Origin: Alphaproteobacteria bacterium
GTDB lineage: Bacteria > Pseudomonadota > Alphaproteobacteria > JAPYRI01
Reading direction: 5' to 3'
DNA: 42,138 nt
Assembly: GCA_029941135.1 (NCBI GenBank)
Contig: JAPYRI010000015.1
Coordinates: forward strand, 1 to 42,138
Shown: piece by piece, positions 33,123-41,822 of the stretch
Position numbering within the stretch: position 1 is the first letter of the stretch
How the letters are laid out: each line of letters begins with the position of its first letter
The notes under the pieces: model-generated
Told to the model about the DNA's origin: nothing
Databases searched by the model: none
Seen by the model: the letters and a program-made list of their open reading frames with translations, nothing else
Position numbers and translations under genes: made by a program

Positions 33123-34238
33123 TCAAGAGAGAGCCAAATCATCACGATGGATCATCTCATCCCGGCCACGATAGCCGAGGATGTCTTCGATTTCACTGCT
33201 TTTATGGCCCAGGATAAGGCGCGCGTCGGCGGTCGAATATGCACATAGACCACGCCCCAATTCCCGTCCATCTTGACCCCAAATAATGACCGCGTCGCCG
33301 CGTTCGAAATCGCCGTCCACGGCAATCACGCCCACGGGCAGTAGGCTTCGGCCTTGGGCCAGCGCGGCTGTCGCGCCAGAATCGACGGTTAATCGGCCCG
33401 CCGGCCGCAAACTGGCGCCAATCCACTGTTTGCGGGCGTCCTGCGGATTTTTGCGCGGGACAAACCATGTGCATCGTGCCCCATTTTCTAATGCGTTTAG
33501 GGGTTGCACGCCTTTGCCATTGGTAATTGCCACGTGACAGCCACCGGTAAGAGCCATTTTCGCAGCTTCGATTTTTGTGACCATGCCGCCGGATCCCGTT
33601 GGTGTTTTGGCGGCCCCAGCCATGGCCTCAATCTCAGGCGTAATCCGCTCGACAACAGGAATAAAGGCAGCGTCCGGGCTGGACGAGGGGTCGCTGTCAT
33701 AGAGACCATCAACATCCGACAAGAGAATCAAGCAATCGGCGCTGGCCATTATGGCGACCCTGGCTGCCAACCGGTCATTGTCTCCATAGCGGATTTCACT
33801 GGTGGCGACGGTGTCATTTTCATTGATGAGCGGAAGCGCGCCAAAATCGAGCAAGGCGTTCAAGGTGCCGCGGGCGTTTAAGTAACGGCGCCGTTCTTCA
33901 GTATCGTCAACCGTGAGTAAAACTTGAGCAACAGGCAGTTTATGTGGGCGCAAAGCTTCTTCATAAGCATGGGCTAAACTCACTTGGCCGGCCGCCGCCG
34001 CCGCTTGCTTTTCTTCAAGCTTAAGCGGGCGGTCATTCAAATGGAGCACTGTGCGACCGAGTGCAATGGCACCGGAAGATACCAAAATCACATCCTGACC
34101 GCGCCCCCGGCAGCGCGCAATATCGGCTGCTAAGCCCGCCACCCATTTTTTGTCGAGCGCACCGTTTGTTTTGTCGACCAGAAGGCTTGAGCCAACTTTA
34201 ACGACAAGCCGCCGGGCGGTTTTAATCCTTTCTGACAT
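33123..34238 (-). CDS. proB: Glutamate 5-kinase
   Basis: First enzyme of proline synthesis, normally feedback-inhibited by proline. The amino acid kinase domain (about residues 1-260) begins [14 protein letters not shown] and includes [33 protein letters not shown] and [15 protein letters not shown]-terminal PUA domain (about 280-360) contains [20 protein letters not shown] and [12 protein letters not shown]. The longer frame runs 43 codons into obgE, but [16 protein letters not shown] is the natural start, 10 bases after the obgE stop. Length is 371 residues. Confidence 0.97.
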   Translation of the reverse strand: MSERIKTARRLVVKVGSSLLVDKTNGALDKKWVAGLAADIARCRGRGQDVILVSSGAIALGRTVLHLNDRPLKLEEKQAAAAAGQVSLAHAYEEALRPHKLPVAQVLLTVDDTEERRRYLNARGTLNALLDFGALPLINENDTVATSEIRYGDNDRLAARVAIMASADCLILLSDVDGLYDSDPSSSPDAAFIPVVERITPEIEAMAGAAKTPTGSGGMVTKIEAAKMALTGGCHVAITNGKGVQPLNALENGARCTWFVPRKNPQDARKQWIGASLRPAGRLTVDSGATAALAQGRSLLPVGVIAVDGDFERGDAVIIWGQDGRELGRGLCAYSTADARLILGHKSSEIEDILGYRGRDEMIHRDDLALS

Positions 34239-34248
34239 GGCTTTGCCT

Positions 34249-35298
34249 CTAGTTCTCCGGAGACCATGCAGCAGAACCGGCGGCCACGACGGCATCAGTG
34301 TTCTGTTCGATTTTGTCGGCGATTTGATCCCGAAGCGCCCGTAGTATTGGCTCCACCCCCTCACCACTAATGGCAGACAGAATCATCGCCTTTGCGCCGA
34401 CCGCAGTGGAAAGTTGCTGAAGTTTTTTCGCGACAACATCAGATGACATGGCATCGGATTTGTTAAGCGCGACGATCTCAGGTTTTGATCCTATTCCATG
34501 GCCGTATTCCTCGAGTTCCTGGCGCACGGTGCGATAATTCGCCGCCACGTCATCGGAGGTGCCATCCACCAGATGCAGAAGAACGCGGCAGCGCTCCACG
34601 TGTCCCAAAAACCGTGTGCCCAATCCGGTGCCTTCATGCGCGCCCTCAATCAGGCCGGGGATGTCGGCCAGAACAAATTCACGATCATCGGCGCGCACCA
34701 CGCCAAGCTGTGGGTGCAGGGTGGTAAACGGATAGTCGGCAATTTTCGGACGTGCGCGGCTAACCGCTGCCAGGAAGGTTGATTTTCCGGCGTTGGGGAG
34801 GCCGACCAACCCTGCATCGGCGATCAATTTCAATTGCAACCAGACCCACATTTCTATGCCGTCACCTCCCGGTGTCGACCGCCGGGGTGCTTGGTTGGTG
34901 GAACTTTTAAAGCGCGTGTTGCCGAGCCCGTTTTTCCCGCCTTCGAGGAGTAAAACACGCTCGCCCAATTCCATCATGTCGGCGAGCACAACTTCCCTGG
35001 TGTCATCGAACACCTGCGTGCCCTTAGGCACTTTGAGAGTTATATCGGCGCCGTGTTTACCGGTGCGATTGCGGCCGGTGCCGTGATCTCCGATTTTCGC
35101 TTTGAAATGTTGCTGATACCGGTAATCGATCAGCGTATTCAGGCCATCCACGCATTCCACATAGACATGACCGCCACGGCCGCCGTCGCCACCGTCCGGG
35201 CCGCCGTATTCGACAAACTTTTCCCGGCGGAAGCTAATGGCACCTGCGCCGCCATTTCCGCTACGTAAATAAACTTTTGCTTCATCAAGAAATTTCAT
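34249..35298 (-). CDS. obgE: GTPase Obg/CgtA
   Basis: Essential ribosome-associated GTPase that acts in 50S assembly and in stress control. The N-terminal glycine-rich Obg fold (about 1-158) starts [20 protein letters not shown] and contains [14 protein letters not shown]. The G domain has G1 GLPNAGKST (near 166-174), G3 [17 protein letters not shown]4 NKSD and the switch region [14 protein letters not shown]. The C-terminus is short, with no long acidic tail. Length is 349 residues. A terminator-like hairpin lies between it and rpmA. Confidence 0.97.
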   Translation of the reverse strand: MKFLDEAKVYLRSGNGGAGAISFRREKFVEYGGPDGGDGGRGGHVYVECVDGLNTLIDYRYQQHFKAKIGDHGTGRNRTGKHGADITLKVPKGTQVFDDTREVVLADMMELGERVLLLEGGKNGLGNTRFKSSTNQAPRRSTPGGDGIEMWVWLQLKLIADAGLVGLPNAGKSTFLAAVSRARPKIADYPFTTLHPQLGVVRADDREFVLADIPGLIEGAHEGTGLGTRFLGHVERCRVLLHLVDGTSDDVAANYRTVRQELEEYGHGIGSKPEIVALNKSDAMSSDVVAKKLQQLSTAVGAKAMILSAISGEGVEPILRALRDQIADKIEQNTDAVVAAGSAAWSPEN

Positions 35299-35339
35299 CT
35301 CAACGTTCCGCCCTGGAGGCAATTAAGTCTGCCGCACAC

Positions 35340-35368
35340 AAAAAAAAAGGGAATGAACCACCATCCCC
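35340..35368 (-). terminator. Intrinsic terminator or attenuator between rpmA and obgE
   Basis: On the - strand GGGGATG-GTGGTT-CATTCCC (35349-35368) forms a 7-bp stem with one G·U pair, followed directly by nine T. This is a good intrinsic terminator. It lies downstream of rplU–rpmA and upstream of obgE–proB–proA, and would let ribosomal protein mRNA exceed that of the downstream genes. Confidence 0.7.
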
Positions 35369-35427
35369 CTGTTTCTGGCCTTAAACACGGATCTCTTTGG
35401 TCCGTCCGGCACCCGTTTGGGGTCGGT

Positions 35428-35685
35428 TTATGCCACCGGGGCCACCGAAACATAAGTCCGGCCTTTTTGCCGTTTTGAAAATTGAACTTTGCCTTCGCTC
35501 AGAGCAAAAATCGTGTGGTCCCTACCAATCCTTACATTTTCGCCGGGGTGCCATTTAGTGCCGCGCTGGCGAATAATAATGTTGCCGGGGATCACACTTT
35601 CGCCACCGAATTTTTTGACGCCAAGGCGCCGGCCGATTGTATCGCGGCCATTCCTCGAACTGCCGCCAGCCTTTTTATGTGCCAT
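35428..35685 (-). CDS. rpmA: 50S ribosomal protein L27 (bL27)
   Basis: bL27 lies near the peptidyl-transferase centre. It begins [20 protein letters not shown] and continues [20 protein letters not shown] and [20 protein letters not shown]. The N-terminus is already in the mature form, without the extra residues that Firmicutes cleave off. Length is 85 residues. GAGG lies about 10 bases before the ATG. It is 20 bases after rplU, the usual pair. Confidence 0.98.
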   Translation of the reverse strand: MAHKKAGGSSRNGRDTIGRRLGVKKFGGESVIPGNIIIRQRGTKWHPGENVRIGRDHTIFALSEGKVQFSKRQKGRTYVSVAPVA

Positions 35686-35705
35686 TACTTATCATCCTCG
35701 GATTT

Positions 35706-36170
35706 CTATGCCGCCACCTTTTTAGGGGCTGTGTTTTTGGCCGGGGCCTTTTCAGCTGTGGGCGTGCTGTCGTCTTTGGCTTTCGTATCTTGGACCGGCT
35801 TGTCGTCCGCTTTTTTGGCTTTCGGTGCCGCCTTGGTTTTGGCGGCGGCCTTTTTTCCGTCCGGCGCAATATCGGTCACACGCAATACCGTAAGTTCCTG
35901 CCGGTGGCCGCGGGTTCTCTGATAATCTTTCCGTCGTTTTTTCTTAAAAACAATGATCTTGGCGCCGCGGGTCTGCTCGACCACTTCGGCTGTGACCACG
36001 GCGCCTTCGACTGTGGGCGTGCCGACGGTCACATCAGCGCCGTTTACAACCATCATTACGTTTTTCAATTCGACCGATGCACCGGCAGCACCTTCGAGCT
36101 TTTCGACGCGGATGACGTCGTCTTTGGCAACTTTATATTGCTTCCCGCCGGTCTTTATGACTGCGAACAT
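35706..36170 (-). CDS. rplU: 50S ribosomal protein L21 (bL21) with C-terminal extension
   Basis: bL21 binds 23S rRNA. The core (about residues 1-103) reads [20 protein letters not shown], then [40 protein letters not shown] and [19 protein letters not shown]. After the core there is an extension of about 50 residues rich in Lys, Ala, Pro and Asp. Such tails occur in many alphaproteobacterial L21 proteins. First gene of the rplU–rpmA–obgE group. Confidence 0.97.
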   Translation of the reverse strand: MFAVIKTGGKQYKVAKDDVIRVEKLEGAAGASVELKNVMMVVNGADVTVGTPTVEGAVVTAEVVEQTRGAKIIVFKKKRRKDYQRTRGHRQELTVLRVTDIAPDGKKAAAKTKAAPKAKKADDKPVQDTKAKDDSTPTAEKAPAKNTAPKKVAA

Positions 36171-36277
36171 GGCCGTAACCGTCTCTTTCAGTGTTAAATT
36201 ATTGATCAGTCTATGATTTATGGGTTCACCTACCCGATTGGAGCCCTCGTAAAAAGTTCTCCGAAATTAGGGGGCGG

Positions 36278-36305
36278 ACTATAGCGTCAGCACCGCCTGT
36301 GTCAA
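36278..36305 (-). promoter_or_regulatory. Sigma-70-type promoter for rplU–rpmA
   Basis: On the - strand TTGACA (36305-36300) and TATAGT (36283-36278) are separated by 16 bases. The -35 is perfect and the -10 has five of six matches. It lies about 108 bases before the rplU ATG and predicts a leader of roughly 100 bases. Best promoter match in the window. Confidence 0.75.
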
Positions 36306-36485
36306 CGATTATCAGAGGCTGAAAGTTCATCAAAAGTGCCAATAATCGAGGGATCCATGCAAGCGCCAACCTAGACTTGCCACCGAATATCGCAGAAAGC
36401 GGCTTTGGGCTTTTGTAGCGGCATCATCGTGTTGCAGGCTGATGGCCCTTAGGTTAGGCTCCGCGCGGCCTACGCAGCCAGCTAT

Positions 36486-36508
36486 TTGCCTGCCAACTAG
36501 ACAGGCAA
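36486..36508. repeat. Inverted repeat just upstream of tRNA-Ser
   Basis: TTGCCTG and CAGGCAA form a perfect 7-bp inverted repeat with a nine-base loop, ending 11 bases before the tRNA. It may be a processing site or an operator. Nothing else is seen in the rest of the 349-base rplU–tRNA gap apart from the rplU promoter. Confidence 0.4.
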
Positions 36509-36519
36509 GCCATCACCGC

Positions 36520-36608
<89 letters not shown>

Positions 36609-36647
36609 CTTTTCCTTAAAATATTGTTAAATATCAATTAGATGAAC

Positions 36648-36793
36648 TTATTTATATGAATTCAGCCCCCCAAATAGCCCCCATTCTTGATTGAAATTGC
36701 CGGATTTAATGTTCCGGCGGGCTTCTGCGGGGAGAGATATTCCTAATTTCTCAATACGACCAACAACAATTTCACATACGGCATTAGCCAAGG
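36648..36793 (-). other. Short coding-like frame next to the tRNA, possible gene remnant
   Basis: Between stops this strand reads PLANAVCEIVVGRIEKLGIS, then LPAEARRNIKSGNFNQEW and GLFGGLNSYK before TAA. It looks like the natural C-terminus of a protein but has no start codon or upstream part. On the + strand the same DNA carries two copies of AGCCCCC eleven bases apart (AGCCCCCCAAATAGCCCCC). The position right after a tRNA suggests debris of an integrated element. No family could be named. Confidence 0.3.
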
Positions 36794-36901
36794 GTCAGAT
36801 TGGCATAACTGCGACATTGTGGAATCGCGGTGATCAACCTAGAGTCTCAATATTGCAATGGGGCAGAATTCACCGTCTGCAAGGCCGGGAGACTAGGCGA
36901 A

Positions 36902-37672
36902 ATGGACGAATTTGATTATTGGCGCTTGTGTGATGACTTATCCATTTTTCAGGCTGCGCTATTGGTTATCGGCGAAGACCCGTCAGGAGATAACAGCTAT
37001 ATTGAGGGTTGGGAGGTTCATAAAAGGCCCCATGGCTATGAAGCTGCGAAAACCGCGATTGCAAATGGTTTGATGCGTTCGGTAATTGAAGGAGAGCTCA
37101 AATTCGAACTTAAATACGACCTCAATGGAAATGAGGTAGGCGGAACGAACGTCATTGATGCGCTTTCCTCAATTGTCTCAGTCGAATCCCTCCGGAAATT
37201 CTTGACAGCGCGGGGGATCACCACGGGATTCTTTTTCCCCAGCGGGTTTGATAATCGCAGTTATCTCGACCGCGACAATTCGTGTTACGCGCCAAAACTG
37301 GCAACCGCGCTCGCCCGCGCCATGGTATCCCGCTGGGGCATGTCCGAAAGCGTGGGCCCCATTGACCTGCGCGAAAGTGATGAGCATCCGTTCCTTGGCC
37401 GTGAGATAGCCCAACCAAGGCGCTTCAGCGAGACCACCGCCCATGAAGTGGATGAAGCGGTGGGCAAAATTCTGCGTGAGGCCGAAGCCCGGGATGTTGA
37501 ACTTGTGCGCGCCCACCGCCTTAGTCTCGACTGCCTGGTTACTGCACTTGAAGAGCGCGAAACTCTGGACGCAGCCCAGATAGAAACCTACTTGGGCGCG
37601 GCCAAGCATCGCCCGGCACCACCGCGCAGTGACGATGAAACCAGATCGAAAAGCAAAGCAGAAACCGGCTGA
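36902..37672 (+). CDS. Chimeric protein: alphaproteobacterial hypothetical domain fused to an FtsH C-terminal tail
   Basis: Two unrelated parts share one frame. Residues 1 to about 131 (MDEFDYWRLCDDLSIFQAAL, WEVHKRPHGYEAAKTAIANG, GITTGFFFP, YAPKLA) resemble a hypothetical family I recall from alphaproteobacterial genomes, of unknown function. From about residue 134 it reads as the end of the M41 peptidase domain of FtsH: ATALARAMVSRWGMSESVGP, FLGREIAQPRRFSETTAHEV, DEAVGKILREAEAR, ALEERETLDAAQIE, then a polar tail. The zinc motif HEXXH and the AAA+ domain of FtsH are absent. The join lies near 37292-37312 at YAPKLATALARAMV, where both families have similar residues. The first half is more AT-rich than the second. 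ATG at 36902 is preferred; GTG at 36830 would add 24 residues. It may be a deletion product that happens to stay in frame. Confidence 0.7.
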   Translation: MDEFDYWRLCDDLSIFQAALLVIGEDPSGDNSYIEGWEVHKRPHGYEAAKTAIANGLMRSVIEGELKFELKYDLNGNEVGGTNVIDALSSIVSVESLRKFLTARGITTGFFFPSGFDNRSYLDRDNSCYAPKLATALARAMVSRWGMSESVGPIDLRESDEHPFLGREIAQPRRFSETTAHEVDEAVGKILREAEARDVELVRAHRLSLDCLVTALEERETLDAAQIETYLGAAKHRPAPPRSDDETRSKSKAETG

Positions 37673-37713
37673 CGCTGCCGAGATCGAAACAGCTCAAATT
37701 TGGAGAGAGACCT

Positions 37714-38910
37714 ATGAAACGGATTGTTGTTGTCGGTGGCGGCTTCGCCGGCATGTGGGGGGCGCTGGCCGCCGCGCGAAAGATCGATCAGTCAAATGTG
37801 GCGGCTGGTGAATTTGAGATATCTCTGATCAATCGGGACGGCTTTCACTGCATCCGGCCGCGCCTTTATGAAAATGACCTGACTGATGCCCGCATCCCCT
37901 TGGCGCCGGTGTTGGAACCCGCGGGCGTAACGCTGATCGAAGGCGAAGTGCAGGCAATTCACCCCGAGGCGAACCACATCAGCGTAGGCACCGGCAGCAA
38001 CAGCCGACAACTACCTTATGACCGGCTTATATATGCAGCGGGCAGCATTTTGAGCATGCCTGATATCCCCGGTGCCGCCGAGCATACTTTCAACATCGAC
38101 ACTTTCGACAACGCCGAGCGCCTGAATACTCATCTGAAACACTTGCCCGACCTTGCCGACACAGAAGGCCGGTTTGCCGTGGTAGTGGTGGGCGCGGGTT
38201 TCACCGGGCTCGAGATAGCCTGCGAACTGCCAGCCCGCTTGTCAGCTCTTGCGGGCGCAGCCCAAGCGCGCGTGATCCTGGTCGATCAAGCGCCGGTAAT
38301 GGGCGCAACACTAGGGTCCAATCCAAGGCAGGAGATTGAGCGCGTTGTCAATTCCCTTGGCATCGAATCCCGCCTTGGTGTCCAGATTTCCCGGATCGAT
38401 CCGGACAGCCTGACCTTCGACGATGGCAGCAAAATTCAAACCAATACGGTCATTTGGACTGGCGGCGCCCTGGGCAATCCGATCGGCCGCAACCTGGGCA
38501 TTGAACTGGATGATCTGGGCCGGATACCCGTGGACGGACAACTTCGCGTGGCCGGGCTGCCTGACATCTTCGCCGCAGGTGACGCCGCGCGCGTCCCGGT
38601 TGACGACACCCACATTGCAGTTATGTCCTGCCAGCATGCCATGCCCCAGGGTAAGTACGCCGGCCACAACGCCGCCGCTGATCTGCTGGGCGAACCGCTT
38701 CTTGACTATCGTCAACCAACCTACGTTACCTGCTTGGGACTGGGACCCAGCAACGCCATTTACACGGAAGGCTGGGAGCGCGTGGTGCGCAACACCGACG
38801 CCCACCAACTGAAGCGCGATATCGTCACCCAGTGGATCTATCCGCCTTCAAGCGGCGATCGTGCCGAAATATTTGCGGCGGCCGAGCCAGTGACCGTGGA
38901 TTATTACTGA
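37714..38910 (+). CDS. NAD(P)/FAD-dependent oxidoreductase (NDH-2-like)
   Basis: Pyridine nucleotide-disulfide family flavoprotein, closest in layout to type II NADH dehydrogenases. The FAD-binding loop VVGGGFAGMWGALAA is at the N-terminus. The second Rossmann motif VVVVGAGFTGLEIACELPAR binds NAD(P)H. TVIWTGGALGN and the second FAD motif LPDIFAAGDAARVPVD follow. There is no redox cysteine pair like that of Lpd and no obvious C-terminal membrane helix, so electron transfer to quinone is not certain; a ferredoxin- or rubredoxin-reductase-like role is possible. ATG follows GGAGAGA. It is 41 bases after the chimeric gene and 111 bases before the cupin. Confidence 0.87.
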   Translation: MKRIVVVGGGFAGMWGALAAARKIDQSNVAAGEFEISLINRDGFHCIRPRLYENDLTDARIPLAPVLEPAGVTLIEGEVQAIHPEANHISVGTGSNSRQLPYDRLIYAAGSILSMPDIPGAAEHTFNIDTFDNAERLNTHLKHLPDLADTEGRFAVVVVGAGFTGLEIACELPARLSALAGAAQARVILVDQAPVMGATLGSNPRQEIERVVNSLGIESRLGVQISRIDPDSLTFDDGSKIQTNTVIWTGGALGNPIGRNLGIELDDLGRIPVDGQLRVAGLPDIFAAGDAARVPVDDTHIAVMSCQHAMPQGKYAGHNAAADLLGEPLLDYRQPTYVTCLGLGPSNAIYTEGWERVVRNTDAHQLKRDIVTQWIYPPSSGDRAEIFAAAEPVTVDYY

Positions 38911-39021
38911 CGGAAAGGTGATCGGTTATCTGCCGGGCCCACATTGCGCGGCGAAATCACCAACTCTATAGTCGGTACCGCCCGCGAGTTCCAACCTCCA
39001 ACATCGGGAAGGAGCAATCCC

Positions 39022-39465
39022 ATGAATGTTCAGCCTCAAACTCTTGAAGCCGCTGATTCCACGACCGGTAACTTGCATACTGACGACATAGCCTGGACTG
39101 AAATATGCCCGGGCGCATTCGTGAAAGTGCTGGCGGTTGACGAGAAAACCAACTGCGTCGATACGCTCACCAAGTTCGAGCCCAACTTTACCTTCAACCG
39201 CCACCGCCACTTGTCGCAAACGGTCGCCTATGTAATCGAGGGCGAGATCCGCGACGTGGTCTCGGGCGAGGTGTGCGGCAAAGGCGCCTGGGTCAGCAAC
39301 TTGCCCGGCACCGTCCATCAAGAAGCGTCCGGCGAAGATGGCTTTATCCTCTATGCCAGCCTTCGTTCGGAAACGCCAAATTTGATTGAAGTGCTGGATG
39401 AAAATGACAACGTCATCCAAGAAGTGACAGTTGCCGACTATCAGGCGATACTGGATAACCAGTAA
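39022..39465 (+). CDS. Small cupin-domain protein
   Basis: Single-domain cupin of 147 residues. The first cupin motif supplies His61 and His63 (FNRHRHLSQTVAYVIEGEI), with Gln-Thr where many metal-binding cupins have Glu. The second supplies His99 (NLPGTVHQEAS). Three histidines could hold Fe(II) as in Dke1-type acetylacetone dioxygenases, which also use a three-His site, but the substrate is unknown. ATG is chosen because GGAAGGAG lies seven bases upstream; the open frame extends 26 codons further without conservation. Neighbours (flavoprotein, MFS transporter) suggest uptake and oxidation of a small organic compound. Confidence 0.85.
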   Translation: MNVQPQTLEAADSTTGNLHTDDIAWTEICPGAFVKVLAVDEKTNCVDTLTKFEPNFTFNRHRHLSQTVAYVIEGEIRDVVSGEVCGKGAWVSNLPGTVHQEASGEDGFILYASLRSETPNLIEVLDENDNVIQEVTVADYQAILDNQ

Positions 39466-39489
39466 AACTGCCGGGACTAGGTAAACTGT

Positions 39490-40866
39490 ATGGGGGGTGC
39501 GGAAGTCGGCAATTCAGCGGGGAGCAGTGAGCAGGATGCCCCATGGCCCCGCCCCGCGTACTCGTGGTACGTGGTCGGCATTCTGACAGTCGCTTACACC
39601 GTGTCGTTCGTCGATCGGCAGATTGTATCGCTGCTGGTTGAGCCGATCCGCCGGGATCTTCAAATCAGCGACACCGAAATCAGCCTGCTGCAGGGCTTTG
39701 CCTTTGCTGTTTTCTACACGATCATGGGATTGCCGATCGCGCGCTTTGCCGACCGGCATTCGCGCCGTGCGATCGTTGCCGGCGGCATATTCTTTTGGAG
39801 CCTGATGACTGCGGCGTGCGGCCTGGCTCACAATTTCTGGCAATTGTTTGCGGCGCGCGTTGGGGTGGGGGTGGGCGAAGCTGCGCTCTCGCCACCGGCT
39901 TATTCGATTATTGCCGACTATTTTCCGCCTGATCGTCTGTCGCGGGCGATCAGCTTTTATTCCATGGGTATCTACATTGGCGCGGGATTGGCGTTCGTAG
40001 TGGGCGGCGCGGTCATCCAATTGGTCGAAAGCGCAGGCGTGACCACATTGCCGATCCTGGGCGAGGTCTACTCGTGGCAAGTCACCTTCATTACGGTGGC
40101 CGCCCCGGGACTTCTTGTGGTCGCGCTGATGGCGACGGTACGCGAGCCGATCCGGAGAGGCCTATTACCCAAGTCCGGGAGTCCACAAACGGCGCGTTCG
40201 TCACCGTCGGTGGGCGAAGTAATTGCCTTTACCCGCCGAAGCCGAAAGGTATTGCTTTCCCATTACATGGGGCACGCGTTCCTCGCGCTGATCGGCTACG
40301 CCAATTTTGCCTGGATCCCCACCTTTATGATCCGCAATCACGGCTGGTCAGCCACGCAAGTAGGGTTCGTGTTTGGAATGCTGATCCTCGTGTTCGGCAC
40401 CACGGGGGTCTTCACCGGTGGCTGGTGGGCGGACCGGCTGCGGGCTCGCGGGCACGTTGACGCCAACATGCGGGTGTCCATGTACGCAGCCCTCATCATG
40501 CTGCCGACCCTCATCGCCGCCCCCCTGGTGCCGAGCCCGGTACTTGCCATGGCTTTGGTTGCGCCCGGGATATTCTTGCTCAGTATGCCGTTCGGTATCG
40601 CGCCCGCGGCCTTGCAAGTCATCACACCCAATCAAATGCGCGCCCAAATCTCCGCGCTCTATTTATTTGTCGCAAACATTATCGGCCTCGGCCTTGGGCC
40701 CACCGTGGTCGCCCTCATTACCGACTATGTGTTCGGCTATGACCTCGCGGTGCGCTATTCGCTCGCCATTATGGGCGGCACCATCGCGCCGCTCGCTGCG
40801 ATCAGCCTCGCATTCGGCCTTAAGCATTACCGGGCCGGCTTGGACGCCGCCAAATCCTGGACTTAG
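39490..40866 (+). CDS. MFS transporter (Spinster-like)
   Basis: Inner-membrane major facilitator with about 12 predicted helices and 458 residues. The first helix holds SFVDRQIVSLLVEPIRRDL, the cytoplasmic loop 2-3 motif is GLPIARFADRHSRR, and helix 4-5 has ARVGVGVGEAALSPPAYSII, all typical of the Spinster-type family common in alphaproteobacteria. The loop between the halves is short (REPIRRGLLPKSG). Substrate is unknown; relatives are often near genes for organic acid or aromatic compound degradation. ATG lies 24 bases after the cupin stop, without a strong ribosome binding site. Confidence 0.92.
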   Translation: MGGAEVGNSAGSSEQDAPWPRPAYSWYVVGILTVAYTVSFVDRQIVSLLVEPIRRDLQISDTEISLLQGFAFAVFYTIMGLPIARFADRHSRRAIVAGGIFFWSLMTAACGLAHNFWQLFAARVGVGVGEAALSPPAYSIIADYFPPDRLSRAISFYSMGIYIGAGLAFVVGGAVIQLVESAGVTTLPILGEVYSWQVTFITVAAPGLLVVALMATVREPIRRGLLPKSGSPQTARSSPSVGEVIAFTRRSRKVLLSHYMGHAFLALIGYANFAWIPTFMIRNHGWSATQVGFVFGMLILVFGTTGVFTGGWWADRLRARGHVDANMRVSMYAALIMLPTLIAAPLVPSPVLAMALVAPGIFLLSMPFGIAPAALQVITPNQMRAQISALYLFVANIIGLGLGPTVVALITDYVFGYDLAVRYSLAIMGGTIAPLAAISLAFGLKHYRAGLDAAKSWT

Positions 40867-40945
40867 TACCGGCCTGAGCGCGAATAGATGCGCGCAGGTT
40901 CAACCCTCCCTTGACAGTCCCGCAGCGCGCAAACAGACTCTGGGC

Positions 40946-41776
40946 ATGCGTATGTTCCAATTTCTGATCACTCTAATTGTTGTGCTGCTAACCGCCACGC
41001 CCGCCCGCGCGGATTTCGACGCGGGCATGGCGGCCTATGAGCAGGGAGATTTCAATACCGCCATGACCGAATGGCTGCCGCTGGCCGAGGCCGGCGACGC
41101 CGAAGCCCAATACCGGGTCGGACGGTTGTATGGTTTTGGGGAGGGGATCGAGGAAGACAAATCAGAGGCATTGTCTTGGTATCGATTAGCAGCAAATCAA
41201 GATCATCCCATAGCGACGTATAACTTGGGTGTTTTTTATGAGCACGGATATGGGATTTCATCAGACAAGCAAGTGGCTTTTGAATACTTCCGCAAAGCCG
41301 CCGAGCTGGGCGATATTACCTCGGCTTCAATTGTTGGCGGCGCTCACTGGCTTGGCAAAGGCGTGCCCGAAGACAAGGAGGAAGCTGTTCGGTGGCTTCG
41401 CATCGCGGCTGAGGGCGGGCATGACATCGCGCAAAACAACCTAGGCATCGCCTACACCAGTGGGGAAGGTGTCGCAAAAGATGAGCAGAAAGCTGTTTAT
41501 TGGTTTAGGCGGTCTGCCGAGCAAGGATATGAAGATGCGCAAGGTGCTCTCGGAGTGCGATACAAATTTGGCGAAGGTGTCGAAAAGGATTTGGTCGAGG
41601 CTTACAAATGGCACTTGTTGAGTCATCGCCCTGGAAACTGGCGTTCATACTACTCTCTGGCCACAGGATGGTTTATGACCACCGCTGCACAGAGAGAGGA
41701 AGCCACGCGTCTCGCCGACGGCCTTGGCCTGCAGCTTGACCCGGGCACTTTGGATGCGGCCGAGAACCCTGCTTAA
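40946..41776 (+). CDS. Secreted Sel1-repeat protein
   Basis: An exported protein of 276 residues. The signal peptide (MRMFQFLITLIVVLLTATPARA) is followed by an N-terminal DFDAGMAAYEQGDFNTAMTE and five Sel1-like (TPR-type) repeats of 36 residues covering about 50-230. An example is DHPIATYNLGVFYEHGYG plus ISSDKQVAFEYFRKAAEL. Such repeats mediate protein contacts; partners are unknown. A second ATG two codons later could also serve. The frame remains open far upstream inside the MFS gene, but the signal peptide fixes the start. It follows the MFS gene by 79 bases. Confidence 0.9.
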   Translation: MRMFQFLITLIVVLLTATPARADFDAGMAAYEQGDFNTAMTEWLPLAEAGDAEAQYRVGRLYGFGEGIEEDKSEALSWYRLAANQDHPIATYNLGVFYEHGYGISSDKQVAFEYFRKAAELGDITSASIVGGAHWLGKGVPEDKEEAVRWLRIAAEGGHDIAQNNLGIAYTSGEGVAKDEQKAVYWFRRSAEQGYEDAQGALGVRYKFGEGVEKDLVEAYKWHLLSHRPGNWRSYYSLATGWFMTTAAQREEATRLADGLGLQLDPGTLDAAENPA

Positions 41777-41822
41777 GCGCGCTTAGAGCCTAGGTTTTAG
41801 GGCTTGGGCAAATAGGGACTGA

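Noticed and set aside
36691-36915. 74-codon + strand frame before the chimeric gene
   Set aside because: No domain or start signal, and the opposite strand reads better as protein.
40418-40945. Long open frame running through the MFS gene into the Sel1-repeat gene
   Set aside because: It reads in another frame of a clear MFS gene and is rich in Cys, Arg and Pro; the Sel1 protein has its own signal peptide start at 40946.
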